Of a DNA stretch of 64,000 bases, positions 46,677-55,835 are shown piece by piece (positions within the stretch are counted from its first letter, which is position 1; the number at the start of each line of letters is the position of its first letter). The notes beneath the pieces were generated by a model that saw nothing but the letters and a program-made list of their open reading frames with translations, had not been told where the DNA came from and ran no database searches. The stretch lies in the IMG/VR virus record IMGVR_UViG_3300042317_001568, positions 124,001-188,000 of that record. The stretch is one strand, 5' to 3'. Made by a program: the position numbers and the translations under genes. The stretch is from a virus.

Positions 46677-47212
46677 CTATGACAAACGAAATGATCATTC
46701 GAAATGTACCAATTGTTGTTGAGCCCGGCGTAAACGTAATTGAAGCAACTGTAGAAGTTGCTGAGAATGCCGGCACTCGAGAATTTCCTGTACAGCTATT
46801 TCGGTTATTTGTCGACCGCAAGGTTCTAAAGCGTTTGCCGTTTGTGCCGTCCACCACGACGCCGCACGTGTTCTCGCCTGTATCCAGCATCCGTGACTCG
46901 CCCATACTTATCGTTTATGATCACACGGGCAGGCTCGCGATGTTATACAAACGAGCACGCCGCGACACGTGGGATCGGTATGATTTGTTTGACGAGGTTG
47001 TCGGCCGCTGCGTAATTAGTCCGTCGGTACGCTTTCGCTTTACTAACGAGAAAACGCGGGATAAGTTTTTGCGTTTAGCGGAACAGTTAATTGAGCAAAG
47101 TCGCGGTAGCGTTGTAAACTATGACGACGTGCAGGAGTTCGTCAAAATCATGGGGCGGATGCGCTCGCCGCCCGTGCTGGTTCCTGTCGCGGTTGTAAAT
47201 CCTGTAGTGTAG
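46673..47212 (+). CDS. Hypothetical protein (179 aa)
   Basis: GTG 46673 overlaps the previous stop; ATG 46679 is also possible. A beta-rich N-terminal half (NVPIVVEPGVNVIEATVEVAE) precedes a helical C-terminal half. No family recognised. Confidence 0.55.
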   Translation: MTMTNEMIIRNVPIVVEPGVNVIEATVEVAENAGTREFPVQLFRLFVDRKVLKRLPFVPSTTTPHVFSPVSSIRDSPILIVYDHTGRLAMLYKRARRDTWDRYDLFDEVVGRCVISPSVRFRFTNEKTRDKFLRLAEQLIEQSRGSVVNYDDVQEFVKIMGRMRSPPVLVPVAVVNPVV

Positions 47213-47232
47213 CGCAAGGATGCGATAGCTAT

Positions 47233-47907
47233 ATGGCGGAAGGACCCGCAAGTACGTGCATATGTGTTTTCTTTCGGGACACGCCTGAATGCGTATCGGA
47301 CGTGGCTACAGCAGCCACGGGCCCGATTACCCGACTACTCTCGTTGGGTTGCCGTATTCGGTTTGTTTGCGCTGTCGCGCCCGAAAAAAGATCGGCTATT
47401 TTTAGTCGCGTAATGGCTGAACAACCGGCCATTCAATTTATCTTTTTACCGGATACGGCAAGCAAAGCCGACGCGATGTATTTTGCGCTTAACAGCCCCA
47501 CCCCAGAACAATACTTTGCGTGGTTCGATAATCCTACGACACTGCAGGCAAAAACAGATTCCCGCGGTTGGCTTTTTCGGGCTGTCCGGCAATTGCGTGT
47601 TTCTGAGCTTGTAGGCGCTGTGTACCGCGCGCCTGTAGAGTCTCGGCACTGTTCTTGGTTGCAGCGGCAACTGCTTGATTTCGAATTTCATTGCCCTAAG
47701 TACGTGAATTGTGTGACGAGCAATTGGTTGCTAGCGCAGCGCTCTGATCTGCTCAACTGGTCGTGGCCTAAACCGGACATGACAGAAACCGACATGGATG
47801 TTTTTCTCGGGCTGTGGCTGCACGCTAAAAAAATGCGCGTCAACCATTTCCGGGATGACGTTCAAACAACCGCAAACAATTGCGGCATAGAAAAAGCATT
47901 ATGTTGA
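47233..47907 (+). CDS. Glycosyltransferase-like protein (224 aa)
   Basis: Rossmann-like order: a strand (ICVFFRDTPEC), a helix, LLSLGCRIRFVCAVAPEK, IQFIFLPD and then FAWFDNPTTL at about residue 94, where GT-A glycosyltransferases have a DxD metal site (here only WFDN). Similar phage proteins are annotated as family 2 glycosyltransferases. The missing DxD makes activity uncertain. A second, clearer glycosyltransferase is at 55836. Confidence 0.4.
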   Translation: MAEGPASTCICVFFRDTPECVSDVATAATGPITRLLSLGCRIRFVCAVAPEKRSAIFSRVMAEQPAIQFIFLPDTASKADAMYFALNSPTPEQYFAWFDNPTTLQAKTDSRGWLFRAVRQLRVSELVGAVYRAPVESRHCSWLQRQLLDFEFHCPKYVNCVTSNWLLAQRSDLLNWSWPKPDMTETDMDVFLGLWLHAKKMRVNHFRDDVQTTANNCGIEKALC

Positions 47908-48743
47908 AGACAAGATTCAGCTATGTTCAAACAATTAAACGCCGTAACGAACTATACGCAAATGTCTTCGGGCCGCGTATTGGTACGCTCATTGACGGCG
48001 ACGCGTTAATCGCGTTGACGCAGGCGGTAATGTTGTATTTGCCGCAGACAACGTCACGAAACGCCGTATACGAATCTTTGCGTGCTTACGCCGGTACGCA
48101 GATCAGTCAGAAAAACGCCGCTGAAATAGCGTGGCGTCTTGCCGGGAATGTTTTGCGGCTGATCGACGGGACACCTATTTTACCGTGGGTGCAGCAAACT
48201 CAGGACGAGATGCTGCCTGTCATGGTTGAGCGTGTTGTCTCCGGCGACCGAAAAGGTAAACCCGGATATTATTTCACATTGCGCTGCGTAGGCGGCTCGG
48301 CGTGTACCCTGCAATTTACGCATTTTATGTCTCGCGTGGCGATTAAAATTCTTGCGCGTGCAGTCGGGTTTTCTACAACTAAATGGGGTAAATATCCGTT
48401 TGCCGGCCGCGCCCAGCACTTTGTCGGGCTCCTATTTTTTGCTCACGTGGAAGCCGAGCGTAGCGGCGACCGGCCGTACTTCCACGAAATCAGCGCGTCT
48501 ACGAGCATGTTGAAACATAACAAAGCCTTGCTGGAGGTCCGTTGCCGTGCCGCACCGTGCCCTGAAAACTATCAACATCACTGTGTTGACTGCCCTGTAG
48601 GCACCGACCAGTGTCGTTACAGTACGCATCCGCACACATACGACGTTCGCTTTTGCGCGGCCTGTCAAAAAGAAGCCTTTTTCGATTCGCGAATGCCGGC
48701 TATGATGTGCTTGCGTTGCCAACGAGCGGCACGAAGTAATTAA
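47901..48743 (+). CDS. Hypothetical protein with C-terminal zinc ribbon (280 aa)
   Basis: ATG 47901 overlaps the previous stop. The N-terminal 200 residues are helical with a beta block. The C-terminal 70 residues carry many Cys: CRAAPCPENYQHHCVDCPVG, then FCAACQKEAFFDSRM and MCLRCQRAARS, which should fold as zinc ribbons. Likely nucleic acid or protein binding. Confidence 0.6.
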   Translation: MLKTRFSYVQTIKRRNELYANVFGPRIGTLIDGDALIALTQAVMLYLPQTTSRNAVYESLRAYAGTQISQKNAAEIAWRLAGNVLRLIDGTPILPWVQQTQDEMLPVMVERVVSGDRKGKPGYYFTLRCVGGSACTLQFTHFMSRVAIKILARAVGFSTTKWGKYPFAGRAQHFVGLLFFAHVEAERSGDRPYFHEISASTSMLKHNKALLEVRCRAAPCPENYQHHCVDCPVGTDQCRYSTHPHTYDVRFCAACQKEAFFDSRMPAMMCLRCQRAARSN

Positions 48744-48754
48744 AGGATTAATGC

Positions 48755-49417
48755 ATGTCAGGCATAGGTTTTAAACCTCGCGGCGCCAACGGCCCGATGT
48801 ACAACCCAGAGCGGGATTATGCGTACATCACCCCGACGCTGATGAGTTACGCAATCGAGAACATGGTTCGCTACGAGCCTGAAGAGCTAAAGCGCTGGAA
48901 GGCGGCCAACGAAGTTACTGCGTTTGAGATTGAACGTGTCGCAGAGGCGCTTGCTAGGGCGCAACGTGATTTTGTAAATGCAAATGATCCGGTCGCTACG
49001 CTTGAGCAGGCGTTAAGTCGACACGAGTTTTACAATCATCGGCATTGCGTACGGCAACTGTTGTTCGCCAGCATCGGCGAGGTCTTTTGCGCGGCATGGT
49101 TCAAAGCCGTTCGCGAGGTATCCATTGTCGGCGAAGAGTCGCCGGCGCAGGCCGACATGGCGCGCTTTGTCGCGACCGTAAGAGATTTCGCTGTCGCGAG
49201 CGCCGTACCCACGTACAACCCAGACCATCGCGCCGAGCTCTTGCAGTTCCAAAATGATGTGCTACAAACGCGCATCAACGAGCTGGGGCAGAGCCTGCAA
49301 AAAATGCGTGCCGAGCTAGAGGCCGCACGAGCTACACCCGCCCCAGCCGAAATCCCCGAACCAAAAGCCTCTCGCGGCTGGCGGCATTTTTTTTCTTGGT
49401 GGAGTGACCATGCCTAA
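48755..49417 (+). CDS. Hypothetical protein with terminal coiled coil (220 aa)
   Basis: ATG 48755. A helical body is followed by a coiled coil (residues about 160-195) and a Pro-rich linker ending in an aromatic basic tail, ASRGWRHFFSWWSDHA. The Trp-rich tail may bind a partner or the membrane. No family recognised. Overlaps the RuvC-like gene by 8 nt. Confidence 0.55.
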   Translation: MSGIGFKPRGANGPMYNPERDYAYITPTLMSYAIENMVRYEPEELKRWKAANEVTAFEIERVAEALARAQRDFVNANDPVATLEQALSRHEFYNHRHCVRQLLFASIGEVFCAAWFKAVREVSIVGEESPAQADMARFVATVRDFAVASAVPTYNPDHRAELLQFQNDVLQTRINELGQSLQKMRAELEAARATPAPAEIPEPKASRGWRHFFSWWSDHA

Positions 49418-50048
49418 GTACAGGATGTACAAGGACCCGCAAGAGTTCAAAAAGAAGATACCGAAAAAACCTTCTGACGCGCTGCGCCTGTTGGGATTGG
49501 ATTTGGGTAACAACTGCGGCGTCGCGATTTACGACTATTTGCCGAAAAAACAGATGTTCAAGGAAAACCTTCATCTGTTTCAATGGGACTTATCGCCGCA
49601 GGGGCTTGAATCTAGCGTAGCCCGGTACGTCCGCCTGCGCGAATTTTTAAATGTTACGTCTCCTGACGCTATCGCGTACGAAGACGTCAAGTACTCGCCG
49701 CCCAAAGAGTTTTTTGTAAACAAGAAGTTCGGTATTCCGGCGATCCTTTCGCGGGTATCTACTGCGGCTGAAGTTCTTGGCGGAATGAAAGTAACCGTGG
49801 CGACATGGGCTGAAGAGGCCGGATTGTTGAGCAACGGTTACGCCATCAGCACAATTAAAAAGTACGCTACTGGCAGCGGCAAAGCGAGTAAAGACGACAT
49901 GATTGCTGCGCTCAACAAACTGCTGGGCGCCTCCTTCGACCAAACCAAGTACAAGTCGACGGGAATCGATAACGTAGTAGACGCGGCTTACGTGTTGTTG
50001 CTCATGTCAATGCACGTGCAAGCGTCTGCAGAACACAGCAAACTCTAG
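49410..50048 (+). CDS. RuvC-like Holliday junction resolvase (RNase H fold)
   Basis: ATG 49410 with GGAG upstream. Acidic active-site residues of the RuvC class are in place: LLGLDLGNNCGVAIYD (about 27-42), IAYEDVKYSP (about 89), and a C-terminal pair IDNVVDAAYVLL (about 191). The 212-aa size fits phage resolvases that cut branched DNA before packaging. It completes the recombination set. Confidence 0.78.
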   Translation: MPKYRMYKDPQEFKKKIPKKPSDALRLLGLDLGNNCGVAIYDYLPKKQMFKENLHLFQWDLSPQGLESSVARYVRLREFLNVTSPDAIAYEDVKYSPPKEFFVNKKFGIPAILSRVSTAAEVLGGMKVTVATWAEEAGLLSNGYAISTIKKYATGSGKASKDDMIAALNKLLGASFDQTKYKSTGIDNVVDAAYVLLLMSMHVQASAEHSKL

Positions 50049-50050
50049 CG

Positions 50051-50686
50051 ATGGCCAAAGCAATCCTTCATGAGCTGTTGCCAGTCACAGGCGCCGACGA
50101 TATTGTGACGCTGTCGTGCGCTGACATGCTCAGCAGGCGAGAACGCCCGGTCTCCCTTTTTACTCCGGGATTGCTGATCACGCACGGGCACCTCGACCGC
50201 GACCCCGTGCAAGAGTTTAACGCGTTGTACCCGGCACCGTCGGACGACTTGAAACCCTTCGCTTTTGATCTGCGAAAAGACAGTGAGCGGTTTTTCGAAG
50301 GTCTTGGCGCGGCGATGATTCCGGGGAAACCGCGGCCCATAAACTTCGACAAACGTCTTTACGCCATCGACAACGAGCGCGCTGACGAGTGTTTTGAGTT
50401 TTTATCGGGCATATCTTTCTCTGATCCGCGGACCGGTTTTTTTGCGCAGACATGTTCGTACGACCTGATTACGCCCGACCCGACATCTAAATTGCAGCAG
50501 ATGTTGACCGTCCGCGTTTTCGGGGTTGTTGCCAATGATTTTGTGGCGCTCTTGCAGGCGCGACCGTATCTGCCGGCAAAGGCTATCAAGATCGGCCTGA
50601 CCGGCGATAACAAATCGTTGTTTTTGCAGAGCCACGGAATTACGGGTATTTTTGACGGAATTGATCCTCTGCAGCATAGGGAGTAA
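50051..50686 (+). CDS. Hypothetical protein (211 aa)
   Basis: Starts 2 nt after the resolvase stop. Alpha/beta protein with TPGLLITHGHLDRDP near 38 and a C-terminal beta/alpha region. No catalytic signature is recognised. Likely part of the same operon as ruvC and the next gene. Confidence 0.55.
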   Translation: MAKAILHELLPVTGADDIVTLSCADMLSRRERPVSLFTPGLLITHGHLDRDPVQEFNALYPAPSDDLKPFAFDLRKDSERFFEGLGAAMIPGKPRPINFDKRLYAIDNERADECFEFLSGISFSDPRTGFFAQTCSYDLITPDPTSKLQQMLTVRVFGVVANDFVALLQARPYLPAKAIKIGLTGDNKSLFLQSHGITGIFDGIDPLQHRE

Positions 50687-50688
50687 TC

Positions 50689-51099
50689 ATGGCAGAGAAG
50701 AAAGAATCTGAGGCGTGCGGCGTTGTTATCCTGACGCCAGACGGAGAATTCAAAACTGAAGTATTCGCCACCCTCGACGAACTCACCGCCCGGCTCACCG
50801 AGCTTATTGACAAGGACGTATCAGTCTCTTGTTTTGCCGGAATACCCTTACCGATATCAAAACCGCCTTTTAGGCATTTGATGACGCCGCACGGCAACAA
50901 GCCTCTTTTTGCTGCACCCACCGCCGAACTGGAAGCCGACGAGACAGGCTATTTAGGCGTCGATCCGATCCACGTGTTTCCGCCGTCGTCTATACAGGCG
51001 CCGGTGAAAGCACGTCCGGCGGAAGACGAATTTTTCGATGACGAAGTCAGCGATACGATTGATGTTTTTAATCGCATGCTCCCTGACCCGGACAGCTAA
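50689..51099 (+). CDS. Hypothetical protein (136 aa)
   Basis: ATG 50689 after GGGAG. N-terminal 60 residues form a small alpha/beta domain (ACGVVILTPDGEFKTEVFATLDEL). The rest is Pro-rich and acidic (EDEFFDDEVSDT), probably disordered. A terminator follows. Confidence 0.55.
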   Translation: MAEKKESEACGVVILTPDGEFKTEVFATLDELTARLTELIDKDVSVSCFAGIPLPISKPPFRHLMTPHGNKPLFAAPTAELEADETGYLGVDPIHVFPPSSIQAPVKARPAEDEFFDDEVSDTIDVFNRMLPDPDS

Positions 51100-51137
51100 A
51101 TTTGTTCGCATAACACGGCATATTATCTGCGTCTCTG

Positions 51138-51172
51138 TTGCGCGCTATTCAAAGTAGCGCGTATTTTTTTTA
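51138..51172 (+). terminator. Rho-independent terminator
   Basis: GCGCGCTA (51140-51147) pairs with TAGCGCGT (51155-51162) across a 7-nt loop, followed within 2 nt by eight T. It ends the transcription unit that includes ruvC. Confidence 0.8.
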
Positions 51173-51206
51173 TCCACCAGCGAGAAAATTAAGATGAGTA
51201 GCACCA

Positions 51207-51395
51207 ATGCGCGTAGTCATGTTTCAGGGAAAAGCTGTAAAACGCCAGCGGAGGATCGGGGACGATAAGATCATGGTCACCTTCTACAATAATCACGCGT
51301 CGGTTGTCGTAAGTGCAGCCGCGTGGGAGAATGGAAGGACAGACAAGTACACGGATGGAACGGTTCCGCGAAAGATGGTTGTTAGAAGCCTCTAG
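51207..51395 (+). CDS. Small basic hypothetical protein (62 aa)
   Basis: ATG 51207 gives MRVVMFQGKAVKRQRRIGDDKIMVTFYNN, a beta-type basic N-terminus, then VVVSAAAWENGRTDKY. I recall similar planctomycete-phage ORFs with FQGK and SAxAWExGR. An overlapping 24-codon frame starts at 51194 but looks like noise. Confidence 0.5.
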   Translation: MRVVMFQGKAVKRQRRIGDDKIMVTFYNNHASVVVSAAAWENGRTDKYTDGTVPRKMVVRSL

Positions 51396-51408
51396 GAGTA
51401 AATAGGCT

Positions 51409-52434
51409 GTGATGCGTACTTCTGTAAAAACTCGCGCGCAAGTATCGACACTAATCACCGAGCACCGAAAACTGCTCCGGCGATTCAACCGTGTGTCGCA
51501 CTATATCTCCGGCATTTGTGCCGGACTGTATCTACCCGGTGTGCATCAGACGTTCGACGTTCCGATGCGCAAGATCACCGGCAAGCGGCCAGTATTTGTG
51601 ACGCTCGAAGCGTCAGGACCGAGCCTATCGTTTGTCGGCGCCATTAGCCGACTAAAGGCAGGAAAGCTGAATTGGCAGTCGATCTTCAATTACGACTTAG
51701 CTATTCCCATGACGCCCCGAGGTGGCGGCCGAGTGGTGAGTGCCAAGAACGTCGTGATAGCTCGGCGTGGTTTAGAGCTGCTTTCTGAGCTGGTGGAATA
51801 CGGTGAAGCCGCAGCCGCTAACGAGCACGCGCCGTTAGAGCCCGCGACGTTTCCAACCGTGGTTTACGGGTACGGCCGAATCACGGGTGAAGATTATTCC
51901 GCGGTGCTGGGTTTTGCAGTTCCTAACCCCGCAGATGGTCTTGAGTCTGTTACGGCGCGCAGGTACAGCGCGGCGGAAAAGGTTTTGTCTCGTCGTGGAC
52001 TAGAAAAGCTGGAGGACATCGCTGAGGAAATGTGGCCAGTACTGATGGCCGAATTCCGCGCCGAGTACCCCGACTTCCAAATCGCCGGCGAGGTGGTATT
52101 GGACGCGCTTAAAACGCGCGCTGATTTTGTGAATATTCCGCTCCCCGCCGATGAGGCGTTGGCGGTCGATCCCGACGCAGTCGTGCAGGCAATGCGCGAT
52201 AAGCTGTCTGGCCGGTTCCGTTACGAAGCGTCCTACAAGGATTTGCTTCTTGCGGCGGCTAATCCCGGCAAACCGCTGCGGATCAGTCGGCTTTCCGCGC
52301 TGCAACTGTTTCCTGTGGAAACAGCGCAGGACTTGCCGGAGTGCTACACGGGTTCGGTGTTGTCGCCGGTGAAGCTGTCGGAAGCCGCCGCCGCGGTTTC
52401 CCCCGGAGACCCGACACCGGTAGAGGGTAATTGA
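51409..52434 (+). CDS. Hypothetical protein (341 aa)
   Basis: GTG 51409 (ATG 51412 is the alternative), with TAGGAG 10 nt upstream. A mixed protein with VFVTLEASGPSLSFVGAISRLKAG near 66 and a helical C-terminal half. No recognised family. Just before the late-gene terminator, so it probably belongs to the middle genes. Confidence 0.55.
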   Translation: MMRTSVKTRAQVSTLITEHRKLLRRFNRVSHYISGICAGLYLPGVHQTFDVPMRKITGKRPVFVTLEASGPSLSFVGAISRLKAGKLNWQSIFNYDLAIPMTPRGGGRVVSAKNVVIARRGLELLSELVEYGEAAAANEHAPLEPATFPTVVYGYGRITGEDYSAVLGFAVPNPADGLESVTARRYSAAEKVLSRRGLEKLEDIAEEMWPVLMAEFRAEYPDFQIAGEVVLDALKTRADFVNIPLPADEALAVDPDAVVQAMRDKLSGRFRYEASYKDLLLAAANPGKPLRISRLSALQLFPVETAQDLPECYTGSVLSPVKLSEAAAAVSPGDPTPVEGN

Positions 52435-52716
52435 ATGTCGCGCTATTTTCTAAACCACGACTGTTCGTTGGACTGGTTATTGCGGCAAGATAGTCGACCT
52501 GACATTTTGCCGAAATTCCCGGACGACGATAGTTTTGGTTTGGTTGTAGCGTACCTTGCGTCAGGGCGCATGGTGTCTGAAGTTATTCCCACGCCGCAGC
52601 AGTTCCCCGAAATCTGCGGCGTCGGTCTTCCGTTGGGCAGGCTGTATTTCCATATTTCCAAAAATCGGTTATACAGTGTGTGCGAGGGATTAACTCCAGA
52701 AGCATTTAACAACTAA
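52435..52716 (+). CDS. Hypothetical protein (93 aa)
   Basis: Begins immediately after the preceding TGA. Alpha/beta protein with GLPLGRLYFHISKNRLYSVCEGL at the end. No family recognised. It is the last gene before the strong terminator. Confidence 0.5.
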   Translation: MSRYFLNHDCSLDWLLRQDSRPDILPKFPDDDSFGLVVAYLASGRMVSEVIPTPQQFPEICGVGLPLGRLYFHISKNRLYSVCEGLTPEAFNN

Positions 52717-52748
52717 ACGAGCGCTAGGCAGTGCGCGTTTTGAAGGAA

Positions 52749-52804
52749 CCGGGCGGCAGATGAAAGCTAGTAATCTGCCGCCCGGCCTTCCCTTTCTTTT
52801 TTTT
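52749..52804 (+). terminator. Strong Rho-independent terminator before the virion module
   Basis: CCGGGCGGCAGAT (52749-52761) and ATCTGCCGCCCGG (52773-52785) form a perfect 13-bp stem with an 11-nt loop, followed by a T-rich tract (ttccctttctttttttt). It separates middle genes from the structural genes and is the strongest terminator in the window. Confidence 0.9.
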
Positions 52805-52820
52805 AGCTATTGAGGGAAAC

Positions 52821-53726
52821 ATGGCGCAGCGATACGGCGACCCACGCTCCGAGCGGCTGTCTAACGGACGAAGTTTGGCCGATGTAATGCCGGGCCGCAC
52901 CAGAGGCATTCAAGGCGTTATTGTTGCCCCCTCAACTAAAGGCGGCGTACCTATTAACTACAACCCGCACGACATATCAAACATGTCAATTACCGTAGAC
53001 CCCGACGGAGAAGGTAAGACGGTATTAAACATTGGTCGGTGCAGCGCCGACGAGATACACACTGCAAATGACGAGGCTAGAAAAAAGTTTCCGGGGCAAG
53101 ACATAGAGTCACAGCGTGAACGCGCGTTATACGCTTTTCAGTTGCTGGCAAAACCGGCAGTAAAAACCGCTGTAGCCCCACAACCTGTTTTGTCGCGTGA
53201 GGACGTGCTAGCAGACGAGGAAAGTGAAGAAGCAGAATTAATCCGGCAGCTTGCAGACGACGCCGGCATTTCTCTGCCTGCTACTCCCCCCATCGAACAA
53301 ATTGATCGGAGCTACAGCCCGATGACGGCCTTTGGTTTAAAGAAAAAGGTAGGGCTTTCAGCGCCACCCACGGCTGCGCCCAGTAGCGCTAAAATCGGCC
53401 CACCGCAAAAACTGGTGTATTTTGAGAAAGAGGGTATAGGGACTGTCCCCGCTTTTTTTCATGACATTATTACGGCCGTGACATACGCCGACGATACGAG
53501 CACAGAAGAAAGCGGCTTCATGGTGTTAATATACGACATTCGTTTTGAGCAGAGCGCCGCGCGGTGGTTTCCTCCAGCTAACGACCCGTATAACCGACCG
53601 TGGGCTGTTCAAATTAACGGCGCCAACAAGCTGTATCTTGTGCATACAACTGGTTTCCAGTATGTTTATGACAGCCACGAATACTGTATTCTGTTGGTTG
53701 AGAAGGCTGTTACCGTGCAGGAATGA
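52821..53726 (+). CDS. Hypothetical protein upstream of portal (301 aa)
   Basis: ATG 52821 follows GAGGGAAA. N-terminal 100 residues are Gly/Pro/Asn-rich and probably extended. A linker follows, and residues 195-300 form a beta-rich domain (VPAFFHDIITAVTYADD, FMVLIYDIRFEQS, ARWFPP, YCILLVEK). It starts the virion module. It may be a head or packaging accessory; terminase is not seen in the window. Confidence 0.55.
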   Translation: MAQRYGDPRSERLSNGRSLADVMPGRTRGIQGVIVAPSTKGGVPINYNPHDISNMSITVDPDGEGKTVLNIGRCSADEIHTANDEARKKFPGQDIESQRERALYAFQLLAKPAVKTAVAPQPVLSREDVLADEESEEAELIRQLADDAGISLPATPPIEQIDRSYSPMTAFGLKKKVGLSAPPTAAPSSAKIGPPQKLVYFEKEGIGTVPAFFHDIITAVTYADDTSTEESGFMVLIYDIRFEQSAARWFPPANDPYNRPWAVQINGANKLYLVHTTGFQYVYDSHEYCILLVEKAVTVQE

Positions 53727-53730
53727 GAAA

Positions 53731-53886
53731 ATGGAAAAAATGGCCGTGATTCGCCCCGGGCTTACACCTCCCGAAAACGGCGTCGAATCTGGTAAAATTG
53801 AAGAGAAAACCGCCGCGGTAGAAAACCTCGACAGCGATTTTCGAAAAAAAGCTGCGGAAGCCGCGGCAAAAATTCCTCAAAAATAG
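53731..53886 (+). CDS. Small helical protein (51 aa)
   Basis: ATG 53731, 4 nt after the previous stop. Short charged protein (MEKMAVIRPGLTPPENG, then DFRKKAAEAAAKIPQK). Coding is supported by tight spacing to both neighbours. No function assigned. Confidence 0.45.
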   Translation: MEKMAVIRPGLTPPENGVESGKIEEKTAAVENLDSDFRKKAAEAAAKIPQK

Positions 53887-53898
53887 CGAGAAATTGCC

Positions 53899-55830
53899 GT
53901 GGTTTTAACGCCATCTGGGCAGGGCGGTTACGGCTCTATGGGCCGTGGCACAATGGCCGACGAACGGTTTCCCGACCCGTTCTGCGACATGGCCAGCCTA
54001 TCCATGCCGGAAAGCATTCAGACCGCCTTGCGGTGGACTGAATACATCATGAATGCCAACGGTGTATACCGGCAGGCTATTGATCGCGTTGTGTCTTATT
54101 TTATTACAGACGTAGAAATTTACGACATCGGCGAGAATACGACTGGCAGAGAAGAAAAAGAAAAGTATCAGGTTTTCCTTGAAGATACGCTGAAGATTCG
54201 CAACGTGCTGCATACGATTGCCATGGATTACATGACATATGGCAATTCGTTTACCAGTCTTCTGTTGCCATTTCGCCGCTATTTAATGTGCAAACGTTGC
54301 GGCTTTGAGATGCCGTTTGACAAAGTTTACAACTCACCGCAATGCGCGTTTAAATGGCAGAATTTCGAGTTCCACGCGACATGCCCTAAGTGCAAATACT
54401 CTGGCGTCTGGCGGCACATCGACCGGCGCTCGGGCGACTCAGAAAATATGCACGTTAAACGCTGGAGCCCACATGAGATCGACATTTTGTGGGACCCGTA
54501 CACCGATGAGTGCTCGTATGTTTGGAAGATTCCGCAAGACTATCGGACACTGATTAAAGAAGGGCATTTACATCATTTAGAGCGCGCTAGTTGGGAGATA
54601 ATTCAGGCTATCAAAAATGAGCAGAACCTCATGTTTGATAAGGGCATGATCTATCACTTGAAAGAAGACGCGCTCGCCGGCATGCGCAATCGTGGCTGGG
54701 GCATCTCGCGCATTTTGGCTAATTTCCGACAAGCGTGGTACGTGCAGATTCTCCACCGCTACAACGAGGCCATTGCGCTGGACTATGTCGTGCCATTCCG
54801 CGTCATTACTCCGGCACCCCGCGGCGGCGATGGGCAGTCATCTGACCCTGTGCATACAATTAACCTTTCAAATTTTGCGTCGCGTGTACAGTCTATGTTA
54901 CGCGCCAGACGAACAGACCCGGCCCGCTGGAACGTGCTGCCGTTTCCCGTGCAGTATCAAGCCCTCGGCGGCGACGCCACGCAGCTGGCGCCCAAAGACT
55001 TAATTGATCAGGGGCTAGATACGCTTTTAAAGTGTATCGGTATGCCCGTCGAACTGTTTAACGGCACGCTGCAGTTGCAGGCAGCACCGGCAGCTTTACG
55101 TTTATTTGAGGCGAACTGGAGCCATCTGCCGCTGAACCTCAATACGTTCATGGCCGAATTAGTAACGCAAATTGCGCGCTTTATGTCGTGGGAACCTGTC
55201 GGCGCCAAGCTTGTTCGCGTCACACACGCTGATGACCTGAATCGTCAGATGGCGAAACTGCAGCTTATGCAGGCGCAACAGATCAGCAAGGGTACTGGAC
55301 TTAAGAGCGTTGGGCTTGACTACGAAGAAGAAATCAAACGCATGCTCGACGAAGAAAAGATTTACGCTGAAGAGCAACAGCGCATGCAAAAGGAAATGGA
55401 GCAGTCGCAGCAGATGCAGGACCTGAGCCAGCAGGCCCAGATGATGGGCGGAGTTGGCAATGCGGGTGCTGGCGCAACCGGCATGCCGCAAGGCGGCGCT
55501 CCGGCGCCTGCTGGCGGTGGTGGCGCACCTCCTCCGGGAACGCTGCCCGGCGCGGCCCCATCGTCTGTCGACCAGTTCATTATGCAGCGACAGAACTCCC
55601 CAAATGTTCCGCGCACGCCGGAAGACTTACAGCAGCAAGCCCAGCTCATTGCGAACGACTTGCTGTCTAAGCCTGAGTCCATAAAGGATTCGGAGCTAAT
55701 TAAGTTGAAGCGCAGCGATCAAACGATGCACGCGCTTGTAACAAGCATTATGGACGATATTCGTCAGCAAGCCCGGTCGCAGGGCGGCGCTATGGTTATG
55801 CAACAACAGTTCGGCCAACCTGCGGGTTAA
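53899..55830 (+). CDS. Portal protein with internal zinc ribbon
   Basis: GTG 53899. The 643-aa protein has portal-like order: an N-terminal wing (RWTEYIMNANGVYRQAIDRVVSYFITDVEIYD), a long middle with MIYHLKEDALAGMRNRGWG, helices around 300-420 including LIDQGLDTLLKCIGMPVELFNG, and a Gln/Gly/Pro-rich tail (about 480-570). Residues 134-170 insert a Cys4 zinc ribbon (CKRCGFEMP...CPKCKYSG), unusual for a portal. Portals form the dodecameric DNA gate of the head. Identified by layout, not a single motif. Confidence 0.7.
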   Translation: MVLTPSGQGGYGSMGRGTMADERFPDPFCDMASLSMPESIQTALRWTEYIMNANGVYRQAIDRVVSYFITDVEIYDIGENTTGREEKEKYQVFLEDTLKIRNVLHTIAMDYMTYGNSFTSLLLPFRRYLMCKRCGFEMPFDKVYNSPQCAFKWQNFEFHATCPKCKYSGVWRHIDRRSGDSENMHVKRWSPHEIDILWDPYTDECSYVWKIPQDYRTLIKEGHLHHLERASWEIIQAIKNEQNLMFDKGMIYHLKEDALAGMRNRGWGISRILANFRQAWYVQILHRYNEAIALDYVVPFRVITPAPRGGDGQSSDPVHTINLSNFASRVQSMLRARRTDPARWNVLPFPVQYQALGGDATQLAPKDLIDQGLDTLLKCIGMPVELFNGTLQLQAAPAALRLFEANWSHLPLNLNTFMAELVTQIARFMSWEPVGAKLVRVTHADDLNRQMAKLQLMQAQQISKGTGLKSVGLDYEEEIKRMLDEEKIYAEEQQRMQKEMEQSQQMQDLSQQAQMMGGVGNAGAGATGMPQGGAPAPAGGGGAPPPGTLPGAAPSSVDQFIMQRQNSPNVPRTPEDLQQQAQLIANDLLSKPESIKDSELIKLKRSDQTMHALVTSIMDDIRQQARSQGGAMVMQQQFGQPAG

Positions 55831-55835
55831 ACTGC

